From contig NZ_DATFKB010000073.1 in assembly GCF_035268865.1 (NCBI RefSeq), forward strand, positions 1 through 42,433: a stretch of 42,433 nucleotides of DNA. The letters are read 5' to 3'. Source of the stretch: Salinivirga sp035268865 (GTDB taxonomy: Bacteria > Bacteroidota > Bacteroidia > Bacteroidales > Salinivirgaceae). Made by a program: the position numbers and the translations under genes. Positions 15,382 to 23,187 of this stretch are shown in pieces. Position 1 is the stretch's first letter; every line of letters starts with the position of its first letter. The notes below the pieces were generated by a model. It was not told the DNA's origin and made no database searches. It saw only the letters and a program-made list of their open reading frames with translations.

Positions 15382-16547
15382 ACGCTTTTAAATGGTAATT
15401 CAACATTAAACTGTGTGCCCTTATTTTCCTGGCTCTCGAAAGTAAGCTGCCCATTCATTAGTTGTACATATTTTTTTGTAATGGTCAAGCCAAGGCCTGT
15501 CCCCTGCAGGTTAGCTACATTATCGGCCCTGAAAAAATGATCGAATATTTTGGATTGTTGCCCTGTAGGTATGCCCATACCCTGGTCTTTAACCGTAATA
15601 AATAGTTTGTTGTTTTTGGTGTGGGCTTTTAAATTAATTGTAGTGTCCTTAGGGCTGTATTTTGATGCATTGGATATCAGGTTGTTTAAAATGTTGTGCA
15701 GGAAAGTTTTATCCATTTCTACTTTAATGTTGCAACGATTACAATTATAATTTAACTGCTGTGGTGGTGTAATAATTTCATTAACCTGCTCCTTATGGGT
15801 ATGAAAGAAATCTCCCAAATGAAATATTTGAGTTTGGCTTTCGAGCTTTCCTGCTTCAAGTTTTCCTATTGATAAAAATTCGTTTAAAATACTTTGCAGG
15901 TTATGCAGGGCTTTTTTGAGTATTTTGAGGTGCTTCTCAATGTGTGTATGATAGGGAAATTTTTCCCAATGATTTTTACTGTTGGTTATGTACCGATCAA
16001 TGAGATTTACAGAGGAGAGCAGACCTGCCAAAGGCGCTCTGAATTCATGCGAAGCCATGGATACAAAACGGTTTTTTAATTCACTTATAGCCTGCTCCTT
16101 TTCCAGGTTAGCTTTAATTTTTTCTTTCTCTGCTTTCTGTTCTTCAAGTTTTTTTTGTAGTGCTTTTTCCGGCGTAATATCTTTAACCACGCCAATAAAG
16201 AAGAGTTCTTTGCGAATATAAGTGTCAGATAAGGCTAATTCAATATGCCTGTCACTTTTTTCAGGTCTGTTTATTTGTAATTCAATGGTTTCTTGTTTTT
16301 CATCTTCAGGTTTTTCAGCGCTATGCTGCATATATTCGCTAAGCAGCTCTTTGCTTTTTTTGTTCAGGAATTTCTTAATAGACGTACCTTCTAAGCTATT
16401 TTGAGATTCGCCCAGTTCATCGGCCATTGCCTGGTTGATTGATTCTATATCTCCATTTTTATTGAGTATGTTTAAACCAGCTATTGGATTATTAAAAACT
16501 GCTTCCAGTTTGAGCACATGTTCAATATCAAATTTTGTTTTCGACAT
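15378..16547 (-). CDS. Cytoplasmic PAS-domain sensor histidine kinase
   Basis: A 389-residue kinase. A PAS domain lies at ~10-125, a coiled linker at ~130-160, a HisKA domain with the phosphorylated H167 (MASHEFRAPL), and a HATPase domain with N293 (NLISNASKYS), G1 DQGMGI (321-326) and G2 GTGLGL (349-354). There is no transmembrane segment, so it senses a cytoplasmic signal. Between HisKA and HATPase is an unusual CNRC pair (C269, C272) that could be redox-active or bind metal. A strong Shine-Dalgarno AAGGAGGT lies 11 nt upstream. Its last codon overlaps the regulator gene, which it almost certainly phosphorylates. Confidence 0.93.
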   Translation of the reverse strand: MSKTKFDIEHVLKLEAVFNNPIAGLNILNKNGDIESINQAMADELGESQNSLEGTSIKKFLNKKSKELLSEYMQHSAEKPEDEKQETIELQINRPEKSDRHIELALSDTYIRKELFFIGVVKDITPEKALQKKLEEQKAEKEKIKANLEKEQAISELKNRFVSMASHEFRAPLAGLLSSVNLIDRYITNSKNHWEKFPYHTHIEKHLKILKKALHNLQSILNEFLSIGKLEAGKLESQTQIFHLGDFFHTHKEQVNEIITPPQQLNYNCNRCNIKVEMDKTFLHNILNNLISNASKYSPKDTTINLKAHTKNNKLFITVKDQGMGIPTGQQSKIFDHFFRADNVANLQGTGLGLTITKKYVQLMNGQLTFESQENKGTQFNVELPFKSV

Positions 16548-16616
16548 AAGCGATATTTACCTCCTTATAATCATAACAAAGGCAATGGTTTATGGTTTAA
16601 ATTTATTTCCGGAAAA

Positions 16617-16654
16617 AGAAAAGGGTTGCTACACCCTTGTAACAACCCTTTTTT
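16617..16654 (-). terminator. Bidirectional terminator after the M3 peptidase gene
   Basis: AAAAGGGTTG (16619-16628) pairs with CAACCCTTTT (16643-16652), with a further TAC/GTA inside. T-runs flank it on both strands. It separates the peptidase gene from the histidine kinase start at 16547. Confidence 0.85.
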
Positions 16655-16668
16655 ATTGTGTTTATATT

Positions 16669-18789
16669 TTAGTTTAAACCGCGTCGTTCAAGTAATGCAT
16701 CAATTGTGGGCTCTTTTCCACGGAATTTCACATAATTTTTCATGGCTTCATCACTTCCGCCAACACTTAGTACATGGTCGCGGAATTTTTTAGCTGTTTC
16801 CTCATCGAATAGGCCGTTTTCTTTGAATGCCTGGAATGCATCTGCATCAAGGATTTCTGCCCATGCGTATCCATAATAGCCTACGGCATATCCGCCGGCA
16901 AAAATATGAGAGAAGTATGGGCTTCTGTAGCGGAATTCAATTTCAGGAATAAGTCCGATTTTTTCACGCACCTCGTTTTCAAAAGCTTTTACTTCTTTAA
17001 TATCTTTATCAGTTTGCATATGCCAGTGCATATCCAAAAGACCGGCTCCAATGAATTCTGTTAACCCAAATCCCTGATTGTGCAAGCTTGCGGCTTTCAT
17101 TTTTTTAATAAGTTCATCAGGTATTGTTTCGCCTGTTTTGTAGTGTTTGCCAAGCATTTTAATTACCTCTGGCTGGGCTGCCCAGTTTTCCATAATTTGT
17201 GATGGTAATTCTACAAAGTCTCTTGGTACGCTTGTCCCAGACTGGGTATAGTATTTGGTGTCTGAAAGTAAACCATGTAAAGCGTGGCCAAATTCATGGA
17301 ACAGTGTGGAAACCTCGTCAAACGTTAATAGTGAAGGTTTATCACCTGTAGGTTTGGAAAAATTTGTTACCACTGAAATCACAGGAGCCACACGTTGGTC
17401 ATCTTTGGTGTGTTGTTTCATGAATGAGTTCATCCATGCACCTGACGATTTGCTTGCTCTTGGGAAGAAATCCATGTAGAGTATGCCAACATGGTCGCCA
17501 TTTTCTTCCATCACCTGGAATGCCATAGCATTTTTATGATAAACCGGCAGGTCATCACGTTTTTTAAACTTCAGGCCCCAGAGTTTATTGGCTACTTCAA
17601 ACATGCCATCGCGCACAGTTTCAAGCTTGAAATAGGGGCGTGTAGATTCTTCGTTAAAGTTGTATTTTTTAACTCTGAGTTTTTCAGCGTAGTACCACCA
17701 GTCCCATGGCTTTAGTTTGAAGTCGTTCCCTTCATCATTAATCATTTGCTGCATTTCTGCACGTTCTTTTTTAGCAACTTCATTACCGGCATCCATCAGT
17801 TGGTTTAGAAGTTCAAATACACGCTCAGGCGTTTTGGCCATGCGGTCGTCAAGTACATAGTGCGCATAGGTATCGAAGCCCATGAGCTGACCTTTCTCTA
17901 CACGCAGTTTTACCATTTTTTTGAGTATCTCTTTGTTGTCGTACTCATCATTATGGTCACAGCGTGTGATGTAGGCTGTGTAAAGTTTTTCCCGTAGATC
18001 GCGTTTTTCAGAAAACTGCAGAAATGGAATCAGACTTGGTTTATGCAAAGTAAATAACCACTGTCCATCTTTGCCTGCAGCTTTAGCCGCTTCTGCTGCA
18101 CCTGTGCGTACAGATTCGGGCAATCCTGCCAAATCAGCTTCATTATCTATGAAAAGCTTATAGTTGTTGGTTTCGGCGAGCAGGTTTTCGTCAAATTTGA
18201 GCGAAAGTTGTGAAAGTTCTTTATTTATAGTACGCAAACGTTCTTGCTTATCTGCCGGAAGGTTAGCTCCATTACGTACAAATTTTTTATACGTATCTTC
18301 CAAAAGTTTAAGTTGAGCAGTGCTTAAATCAAGCTCATCTTTTTTGTCATATACAGTTTTGATGCGTTCAAACAGCTCTGCGTTGAGGTTGATGTCATCG
18401 TAGTGTTTCGATTTTAGCGGCGAAACTTTGTTGGCAATTTCCTGAAGCTCATCATTGGTGGTAGATGATTTCAGGTTGCTGAACACTGAACTTACGCGTC
18501 GAAGCATCATGCCGCTATTATCCAGTGCTTCTATAGTATTTTCAAAGGTTGCAGGCTTTTCATTGTTGATAATTGCCTGAATCTCCTTTTTGTGCTCCTC
18601 CATGCCTTTTTTAAAGGCCGGCATGTAATGGGTTGTTTTAATTTTATCAAAAGGGGGTACCTGATACGGCGTATCAAATTTCGAAAAGAACGGATTCTCG
18701 CTTTTATCTGTTCCTTTATCTTTGCTACCATTGCTGCAAGCGCCAAGTAACAGCCCCGATGCCAATACTGCTAACATTATTTTTTTCAC
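16669..18789 (-). CDS. dcp: M3-family peptidyl-dipeptidase lipoprotein (Dcp-like)
   Basis: A 706-residue zinc metallopeptidase of the thimet oligopeptidase/Dcp family, which removes dipeptides from or cleaves short peptides. A lipoprotein signal (LLLGAC, lipid on C18) places it at the membrane on the periplasmic side. The active site is HEFGH (H498, E499, H502) in TLFHEFGHALHG, with E527 in FVELPS as the third zinc ligand. Other family signatures are YMDFFPRASKSSGAW and the late YFSHIFAGGYAVGYYGYAW. Length fits Dcp. The start is a GTG at 18789. Downstream is a strong terminator, so it is monocistronic. Dcp rather than another M3 member is a likely but not certain call. Confidence 0.93.
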   Translation of the reverse strand: MKKIMLAVLASGLLLGACSNGSKDKGTDKSENPFFSKFDTPYQVPPFDKIKTTHYMPAFKKGMEEHKKEIQAIINNEKPATFENTIEALDNSGMMLRRVSSVFSNLKSSTTNDELQEIANKVSPLKSKHYDDINLNAELFERIKTVYDKKDELDLSTAQLKLLEDTYKKFVRNGANLPADKQERLRTINKELSQLSLKFDENLLAETNNYKLFIDNEADLAGLPESVRTGAAEAAKAAGKDGQWLFTLHKPSLIPFLQFSEKRDLREKLYTAYITRCDHNDEYDNKEILKKMVKLRVEKGQLMGFDTYAHYVLDDRMAKTPERVFELLNQLMDAGNEVAKKERAEMQQMINDEGNDFKLKPWDWWYYAEKLRVKKYNFNEESTRPYFKLETVRDGMFEVANKLWGLKFKKRDDLPVYHKNAMAFQVMEENGDHVGILYMDFFPRASKSSGAWMNSFMKQHTKDDQRVAPVISVVTNFSKPTGDKPSLLTFDEVSTLFHEFGHALHGLLSDTKYYTQSGTSVPRDFVELPSQIMENWAAQPEVIKMLGKHYKTGETIPDELIKKMKAASLHNQGFGLTEFIGAGLLDMHWHMQTDKDIKEVKAFENEVREKIGLIPEIEFRYRSPYFSHIFAGGYAVGYYGYAWAEILDADAFQAFKENGLFDEETAKKFRDHVLSVGGSDEAMKNYVKFRGKEPTIDALLERRGLN

Positions 18790-18905
18790 GGTTAATTAAT
18801 TTTGTGGTTTGACTTTAACAAACAAAAATAACCAATGCGTGTCATATATCCGAACAGGGTATGAAAAAAATATTAATTGTACGGTTTTGAACACTTTAAT
18901 AATTT

Positions 18906-19409
18906 ATGATGGAAAAAACACCTTTTGACAATCAGGATAGCCGAAAAATTAATCAATTATTAATTGTAAGAGTACTACTAAGTCTTGTAGCTGGTAGTGC
19001 AGTTAGCCTAATGGTATGGTATATCTCAAAAGAGCAGGGTTTTGATTTGAATATGATTTTACCAGTTGTTATTGGTATTTTACTGACAATTATAATTGCT
19101 ACAGGTTCTTCGTATGCTTTATTTGCCGATGCCATAAATAAAGAGAAGATAGTAGAGCAGAAGGCCATTCAAAAAAAATCAAATGATAGTTTTTTTAAAC
19201 AAATGGAATCGCCCGTCTCTGCAAGATGTACACAAAAACAGAGTTTTGGTACAAATGCTCAGCAGGCTCCGGGTAAATATGAGGTGAAATCCGGTGATGA
19301 AAGCATTTCGCTATCGCCTGAGTTGTATGAGGAACTTAGTGATGGTGATGAGGTTAAAATACACCGGGCTGCAAAAAGCGGACTATTATTACGTATAGAA
19401 AAAGGTTAA
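18906..19409 (+). CDS. Hypothetical two-TM protein
   Basis: A 167-residue protein not recognised. Two hydrophobic segments at ~17-40 and ~50-73 form a hairpin in the membrane. A lysine-rich linker follows, and then a C-terminal domain (~122-167) with alternating polar and hydrophobic residues (SISLSPELYEELSDGDEVKI) that suggests a small cytosolic beta-domain. A second ATG immediately follows the first. It ends 11 bp from the end of the convergent gene at 19421, and no terminator separates them. Confidence 0.72.
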   Translation: MMEKTPFDNQDSRKINQLLIVRVLLSLVAGSAVSLMVWYISKEQGFDLNMILPVVIGILLTIIIATGSSYALFADAINKEKIVEQKAIQKKSNDSFFKQMESPVSARCTQKQSFGTNAQQAPGKYEVKSGDESISLSPELYEELSDGDEVKIHRAAKSGLLLRIEKG

Positions 19410-19420
19410 TTAAAACCAGG

Positions 19421-19822
19421 CTATTCTTCGAAGCTTTTAAACCATTCAATTGCTTCGGCTTCTGAATTGAAAAGCTTTAATGGCATTCCGAATTTGTTGG
19501 ATACCTTTATGATCATGTTCATGTAATATTTTTTAAATACGTTACCATCGAAAACTGATCCGGCTCTTTTTAGGCCGGCTTTAATAGCTTTGGGTAGCAT
19601 TTCGCTTTCAAACCATTTGCGGTTTTCAGGTGCCACCACACCCTGGTTTCTTATGTCTGATAAAAAATTATCAACATCATGGGTCTTACTAAACTCCAGC
19701 AATGTTGTGAATGCGTGCCTGTATTCTTCGGTAGGTGTTTTCTTTTTCCATATAATTTTGCCCAATTTTAAATCAGCATCATAGGAAACTTCCGCATATT
19801 CGTTGTCTTCAATAATGTTCAT
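19421..19822 (-). CDS. STAS/SpoIIAA-like small protein
   Basis: A 133-residue cytosolic protein. It shows the pattern of short Bacteroidota STAS/SpoIIAA-like proteins: an N-terminal beta strand pair (EVSYDADLKLGKIIWKK), TPTEEYRHAFTTLLEF, LSDIRNQGVVAPENRKWF and a final FNSEAEAIEWF. These are usually annotated STAS/SEC14-domain proteins of unknown function. There is no recognisable phosphorylated serine of an anti-sigma antagonist. It is a single gene, convergent with 18906-19409. Confidence 0.65.
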   Translation of the reverse strand: MNIIEDNEYAEVSYDADLKLGKIIWKKKTPTEEYRHAFTTLLEFSKTHDVDNFLSDIRNQGVVAPENRKWFESEMLPKAIKAGLKRAGSVFDGNVFKKYYMNMIIKVSNKFGMPLKLFNSEAEAIEWFKSFEE

Positions 19823-19949
19823 AGCTTATTTGGTTTTAGTTGGTATCTCAAATTTAAGAATAAAGATATAATTGTCCTAATTGTGTCCGGCTTTATTGAA
19901 AGTAGATTATTTAGTAAACTCAATTGCCTTCAAAATCATTCAATTGCTT

Positions 19950-19980
19950 TTTGTAATAAAAGTCAATAGATTTACCTTTG
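19950..19980 (+). promoter_or_regulatory. Bacteroidota-type promoter
   Basis: TTTG (19950-19953), a 19-nt spacer and TACCTTTG (19973-19980) match the Bacteroidota TTTG / TAnnTTTG promoter exactly. Transcription would start about 25-30 nt before the ATG at 20015. Confidence 0.72.
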
Positions 19981-20014
19981 GTAAATAATTATTCACTTTA
20001 TAAAATATCAAGCT

Positions 20015-21748
20015 ATGAGAAAATTATTAATTATATCATTAGGTTTGCTGTTAAGTACCTCCTTATCAGCTCAGTATATTTCAGGAGGTTCCGGGGTTAC
20101 TTTTACGCCATCTGTGTTGGCGGATTCTGCTGGAAGTCACTTCACTTCTGAGGGCACTAACTACATACTCGATGGCGAAATTATTATCTCAGCTGGTGAT
20201 ACTTTGCTGTTTACAGGCTTAGATACCTTGTTTTTCAACTCAACGGGTGATTTGCGTATTGAAGGAACTTTTATTGCGCAGCCTGAAGAGATAACTGTTG
20301 TTACTGCTACCGATTCTACGCTTGGCTATCCAGGTATTACGTTTGACGAAAGTAATGGGTCGGTTATCGAAAATATTGAGTTTAGTCATGGAGGAGGAGT
20401 AAAGTTACTATACTCTGATGTGTATATTAAGGATTGTAGTTTTTATAAAATGACAGATGCCAATGGTTCCGGGGCAGTTAACCTGTTGCAATCAAATCCT
20501 GTTATAGAATCCTGTAATTTTACCCGAAACATGCGTTCTGCAATAAGCTCAGGAGCAACTGCTGCGTCTTCACCGGTAATTAAGTATAACCATTTGTACC
20601 ATAATAACACTGAAAATGGTAACAGACCTCAAATTAATCTTGGTACAAGCGATGGCACAAATAACATTATTATCAGGGGTAACATTATTGATGGAAATTA
20701 TGACGAGACCGGTGGAATTAGCCTGGCTACCCTCGCAGGAGGTGAAGTGTCTGCTGTTGTGGATAGTAATACAATAATAAACAACAGGTATGGAATAAAT
20801 ATTCAGGGTACAGTAAGTGCCGATATCGCTCATAATCATATAATTAATAACAATCTGGAAGATAACCCTTACTACGGAGGTTCCGGGATTGCATTTAGTA
20901 GTGGAGCACAAGCTTTTGTAGCCCACAATATTATCAGAGGTAACTTGTGGGGCATTACCATTCAGAGTGATGCACAACCAAACTTTGGTGAAATTGAGCC
21001 TGATACAGCTAATATCGGTCATAACTATATTTATGAAAATGGAAATGGTGGCATTACCTATAATTTGTACAATAATTCAACCAGCACCATTTATGCACAA
21101 AATAACTACTGGGGAACAACCTCTGCTACTGAAGCAGGGGATTGGATCGTGGATCAGGCTGATGATAATACACTTGGAGAAGTTATTTATGAACCCATTT
21201 ATACTTTAAATACCGAAAAAGCTTTCCAGTATTTTGCATTTGAACTGAATGATACCATTATTGAAGCCAGTATAGATGAAGGAAACAAGCTAATTACTGC
21301 TACATTACCGCCAGAGACTGATATTTCTGGTCTTTCTCCAATATTTACACTGAGTGAATATGCCAGCGCAGAGGTGGATGGTCAAGTACAGGTAAGTGGG
21401 CAAACAGTGCAGGATTTTACTGACACATTGCATTATGAGGTAATTGCAGAAGATTCAACTACTACAACCTATAAAGTAGCAATCGATGTAGCTACTTCTA
21501 TTTATTCCGATAGCGAGATTGCCCAGAATATTTTTCCGAATCCTTTTAACGAGGTGCTACATGTGAAAAGTAAAAATCAGGTTATTAGGGCAACAATATT
21601 GAATATGGCCGGAAAAGTTGTGCAAATGGTAAACACAAAAGGTACCCAAATAAGCTTCAGAAGCACAAATTGGTCTCCGGGCGTTTATTTAATCAGGTTG
21701 CATTATGTTGATGGCACACATGTCACAAAAAAAGTGATTAAAAAATAA
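20015..21748 (+). CDS. Secreted right-handed beta-helix protein with T9SS sorting domain
   Basis: A 577-residue exported protein. A signal peptide at residues 1-20 ends LSAQ. Residues ~90-390 hold many parallel beta-helix (PbH1/NosD-like) rungs, rich in ..NIIRGNIIDGNY and ..AHNHIINN.., a fold typical of polysaccharide-binding or -cleaving proteins. A domain at ~400-490 (ASIDEGNKLITATLPP..., TTTYKVAID) resembles the DUF5018 or cadherin-like linkers of Bacteroidota surface proteins. The end, NIFPNPFNEVLHVKS to VTKKVIKK, is a type A T9SS sorting domain. By inference it is a cell-surface or secreted carbohydrate-related protein; no catalytic residues could be assigned. It has its own promoter and terminator. 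Confidence 0.9.
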   Translation: MRKLLIISLGLLLSTSLSAQYISGGSGVTFTPSVLADSAGSHFTSEGTNYILDGEIIISAGDTLLFTGLDTLFFNSTGDLRIEGTFIAQPEEITVVTATDSTLGYPGITFDESNGSVIENIEFSHGGGVKLLYSDVYIKDCSFYKMTDANGSGAVNLLQSNPVIESCNFTRNMRSAISSGATAASSPVIKYNHLYHNNTENGNRPQINLGTSDGTNNIIIRGNIIDGNYDETGGISLATLAGGEVSAVVDSNTIINNRYGINIQGTVSADIAHNHIINNNLEDNPYYGGSGIAFSSGAQAFVAHNIIRGNLWGITIQSDAQPNFGEIEPDTANIGHNYIYENGNGGITYNLYNNSTSTIYAQNNYWGTTSATEAGDWIVDQADDNTLGEVIYEPIYTLNTEKAFQYFAFELNDTIIEASIDEGNKLITATLPPETDISGLSPIFTLSEYASAEVDGQVQVSGQTVQDFTDTLHYEVIAEDSTTTTYKVAIDVATSIYSDSEIAQNIFPNPFNEVLHVKSKNQVIRATILNMAGKVVQMVNTKGTQISFRSTNWSPGVYLIRLHYVDGTHVTKKVIKK

Positions 21749-21797
21749 TATAAAGTGAGTTCGATTTAGATTTCGAATTCAAATTGAAATAAAAATT

Positions 21798-21821
21798 AAA
21801 GCCGGCTGGGAGGCCGGCTTT
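21798..21821. terminator. Bidirectional terminator between convergent genes
   Basis: AAAGCCGGC (21798-21806) and GCCGGCTTT (21813-21821) form a perfect 9-bp stem with a 6-nt loop. On the minus strand TTTAATTTTTAT follows; on the plus strand only a short T-run. It serves the genes ending at 21748 and 21847. Confidence 0.85.
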
Positions 21822-21846
21822 AGTTAAGTGTTATGGAAATAAATAC

Positions 21847-22200
21847 TTACCTCTTTTCTTTATTAAAAACTATTTTAATCATATAGGTTTTTCCATGGAG
21901 GTAAGGGTTAGTTACTTGCACGGTTTTTAGCTCTTTTTTTACATGGTCTACAAATGCTTGCTCGCCCTGTACGTTTTTTGCATTGATTGTGCCATCTTCT
22001 TCTACTTTAAAGGTTACCCAAACATTAGTACTGGAAATATCTTCCTCAATATTTGAAGGATAATCCATTACATCTTCAAGGGCATTGTAAAGAGTGGCAT
22101 TTAGCTCTGCTGCTGGTACAGGTGGGTTGCTTGCCAAAGCGGCAGCATTTAAAAAAATAACTGAAACAAATGCAATAGCAATTACTTTTAATTTTTTCAT
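21847..22200 (-). CDS. Small exported protein, TonB-C-like
   Basis: A 117-residue protein with a signal peptide (residues ~1-23, ending ALAS). The mature part, YPSNIEEDISSTNVWVTFKV then EEDGTINAKNVQG, resembles the TonB C-terminal fold as found in many Bacteroidota stand-alone proteins. There is no transmembrane anchor or proline-rich spacer, so it is not an energy transducer. Function unknown. The upstream region 22201-22398 is AT-rich with no clear promoter. Confidence 0.65.
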   Translation of the reverse strand: MKKLKVIAIAFVSVIFLNAAALASNPPVPAAELNATLYNALEDVMDYPSNIEEDISSTNVWVTFKVEEDGTINAKNVQGEQAFVDHVKKELKTVQVTNPYLHGKTYMIKIVFNKEKR

Positions 22201-22398
22201 GGTTTTAGGTTTTAAAGGTTAATAATAAAATGGGTTCTGTAAACAAGACGACAAAAATCGCCAGGTGTTACAGTTTATTTAAGACGAAATATATGCCATT
22301 GTGTTTATTTATCTTATTATTAGTGGGTTGTGAGAATAAAAAAATATTAAAAAATATTTTTTATGTTCGATAGCGGGCAATGGTGTTTCATAAAAGCA

Positions 22399-22430
22399 CA
22401 AAAGAAACACCTTTGAGCGTGTTTCTTTTG
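22399..22430 (-). terminator. Long hairpin terminator of CRP/FNR gene
   Basis: CAAAAGAAACAC (22399-22410) and GTGTTTCTTTTG (22419-22430) form a perfect 12-bp stem with an 8-nt loop. It lies 33 bp downstream of the stop at 22463. The stem itself supplies the T-rich end on the minus strand. Confidence 0.75.
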
Positions 22431-22462
22431 TTGAATATATAAGTTGTGTATAATCCTGGAAA

Positions 22463-23161
22463 CTATCCCAGGTCATTAATCCATTCTAGCTTTTTCATGT
22501 CCTTTATGGAAATGCGTCTGCCATTAATATCAATGATTCCCTCTTTGGCAAATGCTGATAGGGTTCTTATGGCATTTGAGGTAGTCATATTTGAAAGGTG
22601 CGCTATGTCTTCTCTCGAAAGATAAATATTTATTGTGTGCCCGTCTTCTTCAAATCCGTAGGTATCTCTGAGGAATAATAGTGATTCCGCCAGGCGGCCC
22701 CGAATGTGTTTTTGCGTAAGTGTAACGGTTCTTTTATTTGCAAAACCCAGTTCGTAAGCCAATGATTTAATAATTCGTAATGAAAAGTCCGGATTTTGTC
22801 GAAGGATGTTTTCAAGGGCTTCTCTTCTTATGGTACAAACAACGCTATTCTCAATAGCCTGAGCAGAAGCAATGTGGTTTTCATCGGCAAATAGAGCTCT
22901 GTAGCCAATAAAACTGACAGGCTTGGCCATTCTAACAATTTGCTCCCTACCACCTACACCTTCTTTAAAGATTTTTACTTTGCCTTCCTGTAGGCATAAA
23001 AGTCCGGTTGGGCGTTCGGCTTCTTTAAAAATAATTTCATTCTTTTTGAAAGAAGTGCATGTGTAATTTTCATACAGCAGCTTAATTTCATCTTCATTAA
23101 GCGCACTGAATACTGAGTTATTTTTTACTAATACATCTATGCAGCTGTGTTGATTTTCCAT
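22463..23161 (-). CDS. CRP/FNR-family transcriptional regulator
   Basis: A 232-residue regulator. The N-terminal cNMP-binding-type domain is at ~15-130 (FKEAERPTGLLCLQEGKVKIF), the dimer helix at ~130-155 and the helix-turn-helix at ~180-205 (LSREDIAHLSNMTTSNAIRT). The recognition helix has S195 and N196 where FNR has glutamate, so it should not read the TTGAT boxes at 14175-14217. There is no Fe-S cysteine cluster; C6 and C7-region cysteines are too few. It lies 26 bp behind rlmD on the same strand, probably co-transcribed. Its ligand and targets are unknown. Confidence 0.92.
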   Translation of the reverse strand: MENQHSCIDVLVKNNSVFSALNEDEIKLLYENYTCTSFKKNEIIFKEAERPTGLLCLQEGKVKIFKEGVGGREQIVRMAKPVSFIGYRALFADENHIASAQAIENSVVCTIRREALENILRQNPDFSLRIIKSLAYELGFANKRTVTLTQKHIRGRLAESLLFLRDTYGFEEDGHTINIYLSREDIAHLSNMTTSNAIRTLSAFAKEGIIDINGRRISIKDMKKLEWINDLG

Positions 23162-23187
23162 AAGTTGATTTTTTCACACGACTAAAA

